64,000 nucleotides of DNA. Source: Pseudobacteroides cellulosolvens ATCC 35603 = DSM 2933 (lineage in GTDB: Bacteria; Bacillota; Clostridia; Acetivibrionales; DSM-2933). The stretch covers positions 1,165,192 through 1,229,191 of the forward strand of contig NZ_LGTC01000001.1 of assembly GCF_001262605.1 (NCBI RefSeq), in the 5' to 3' direction. Shown one piece after another: positions 62,702 to 64,000 of this stretch. The position numbers and the translations under genes are program-made. Below the pieces are notes generated by a model, which worked only from the letters and a program-made list of their open reading frames with translations, had not been told where the DNA came from and did not search any database. The first letter of the stretch is position 1, and every line of letters begins with the position of its first letter.

Positions 62702-64000
62702 TTATTTCCTCCTTGATCTATCCCTTGACTGTCTGACTAAATTCTTTGCCCCTATGATTTTGGGCCTTAGTGTCATGGTCCACCATGGAGCACGCACCCA
62801 AACATCCTGTCCGTTATGGTTCTTTAAAGAGGTAATATTTAAAGTATAGGGAATACCAAAGGAACGAATACTCATTAGATGAATAAAAAGGGTAATGAAA
62901 CCCAATACAAACCCATAAATGCCCAAAACAGAAGCTGCTATAATAAATAAATACCTTATTATCATGGTGGAGCTAATAAGGTTTTTATTCATTAGCGTTA
63001 ATATTCCGGTTAACGCTGTTATTATAACAACTGGGGCACTTACCAGCCTTGCTTCAATAGCAGCTTGCCCCAATACCAGCGTACCGACAATATTTATTGC
63101 TTCACCTATCGGCGAGGGCATTCTTGTACCAGCTTCTCTTAAAGCATCAAAAATCAGAAGCATTACAATCAGTGATAATACTGTTGGAAACGGGACACCT
63201 TCACGGGATGCTGCTATGCTTAGAAGCAAATGTGTTGGCAGCATTTCCTGATGGTATGTTGTTACAGCAAGGAATAAAGCCGGAACACTTATACCCAGTA
63301 TTGCACTTGAAGTTCTTAAAAACCTGTTAATCGTAGAAAAAATGTAGTTGTTATAGTAATCCTCATTTGACTGCGTGGTTTCCGCTAATATAAATGGGAC
63401 TGTTAGGACGAATGGACTGCCGTCAACAAATAAAGCTACCCTTCCCTCTAAGAGCTTTGCTGCTATTACATCAGGTCTTTCACTGGTACCAATCGTTTCA
63501 AAAGGAGAAAATGGCTCATCCTTTATATATTCCTGTATATAACCCGAATCCAATATTGCATCAATTTCCATCTTATCAATACGCCGCTCCAATTCATTTA
63601 CTATGCTTTCCAACGCCAATCCTTCTATATAGCATACACATGTTTTGGTCCGTGTTCTCTCTCCAAGCTCTTTAAATTTGTACTTTAGGTCAGGATTTTT
63701 AATTTTTCTTCGAATTAGAGACAGGTTATCATTTATTGATTCAGTAAACCCTTCTCTCGGTCCACGAACCACCCTTGCTGACTCTGGTTCACTTATCGGC
63801 CTTGACTTCCAGCCTTTAGAATTTATTATAATAGCTTTTTCATAACCTTCAAGTAAAAATATGGTTTCCCCTTCTATTACAGAGCTAACTATGTCACTTA
63901 AACCATCTGTTATTCTTACGTTGTTTGACACAATCACTTTATATTGCAACTCCTCTAGCAAATTCCTGATATTTATTTCTTCTGAAAGATTGTTGCTTAA
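62702..64000 (-). CDS. Spore germination receptor subunit, GerA family, cut by the window edge
   Basis: The frame stays open to the right edge; the TTG at 63961 is not the real start because the preceding codons (LSNNLSEEINIRNL) fit the family N-terminus. The visible 433 residues include the GerA N-terminal cytoplasmic domain with KNPDLKYKFKELGERTRTKT near 105, several membrane helices after about 265, and a C-terminal basic tail (RQSRDRSRRK). Full GerA proteins are about 480-550 residues, so most of the gene is present. It is the first gene of the operon. Confidence 0.92.
   Translation of the reverse strand, partial: LSNNLSEEINIRNLLEELQYKVIVSNNVRITDGLSDIVSSVIEGETIFLLEGYEKAIIINSKGWKSRPISEPESARVVRGPREGFTESINDNLSLIRRKIKNPDLKYKFKELGERTRTKTCVCYIEGLALESIVNELERRIDKMEIDAILDSGYIQEYIKDEPFSPFETIGTSERPDVIAAKLLEGRVALFVDGSPFVLTVPFILAETTQSNEDYYNNYIFSTINRFLRTSSAILGISVPALFLAVTTYHQEMLPTHLLLSIAASREGVPFPTVLSLIVMLLIFDALREAGTRMPSPIGEAINIVGTLVLGQAAIEARLVSAPVVIITALTGILTLMNKNLISSTMIIRYLFIIAASVLGIYGFVLGFITLFIHLMSIRSFGIPYTLNITSLKNHNGQDVWVRAPWWTMTLRPKIIGAKNLVRQSRDRSRRK

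Overview
The window is A+T-rich DNA (about one third G+C by eye) and looks chromosomal, from an anaerobic, spore-forming, probably cellulolytic member of the Clostridia. The evidence is a GerA/GerC/GerB germinant-receptor operon, a CwlD-like amidase, a type IV pilus operon of Gram-positive layout, TTG/GTG starts behind strong Shine-Dalgarno sites, and a 2.4-kilo-residue secreted protein ending in a dockerin. The dockerin points to the cellulosome-forming lineages (Acetivibrio, Pseudobacteroides, Ruminiclostridium); the exact species is inference. No tRNA, rRNA, CRISPR array or transposase gene was seen.

Layout. 1-5.8 kb: a cut-off unknown gene, a receiver-XRE regulator, a permuted papain-like (YiiX-type) protein, a 7TM histidine kinase, and an unknown 215-residue protein behind a 30-codon ORF. 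5.9-9.8 kb: TetR repressor with its operator, and a MacB/FtsX-type ABC system. 9.8-13.7 kb: VanW lipoprotein, cell-wall amidase, ECF sigma factor, DUF4367 anti-sigma candidate and a frameshifted surface protein. 13.9-21.4 kb: polar amino acid ABC importer, DMT exporter and a heterodimeric ABC exporter. 21.7-31 kb: giant S8 protease/dockerin protein and a chemoreceptor. 31-34.4 kb: MoxR-DUF58-membrane protein-DUF4129 operon. 34.7-36.6 kb: secreted protein with a chagasin-type (I42) inhibitor domain. 36.7-58.3 kb: a c-di-GMP/type IV pilus region, with a GGDEF-EAL protein, an eleven-gene pilus operon, an unknown protein, an HD-GYP phosphodiesterase and a pseudokinase-ATPase-TPR-GAF-GGDEF giant. 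58.4-64 kb: DUF6472, DUF1848, a metallo-beta-lactamase-fold protein and the germination operon, cut at the right edge.

How it fits together. The pilus operon encodes PilA, PilB, PilC, four minor prepilins or PilX-like proteins, PilM, PilN, PilO and a TPR protein. PilB begins with two tandem MshEN motifs, a known c-di-GMP receptor, and three c-di-GMP enzymes flank the operon. One minor pilin carries two Thr/Pro-linked beta-sandwich modules, suggesting a pilus-tip adhesin. I infer a c-di-GMP-controlled adhesive pilus.

Three points deserve special attention. First, four genes are broken by single-base length changes, three in A tracts and one probably in a short T run, and each is repaired by one base; sequencing error is the simplest explanation, but slippage or phase variation is possible. 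Second, there are four families of dispersed non-coding repeats: a 143-bp two-hairpin element, a 104-bp MITE-like inverted repeat, a family of about 55 bp with an ACATTTGTC/GACAAATGT stem, and a 55-bp block upstream of two minus-strand genes. Third, several proteins have unusual architectures or no recognisable family.
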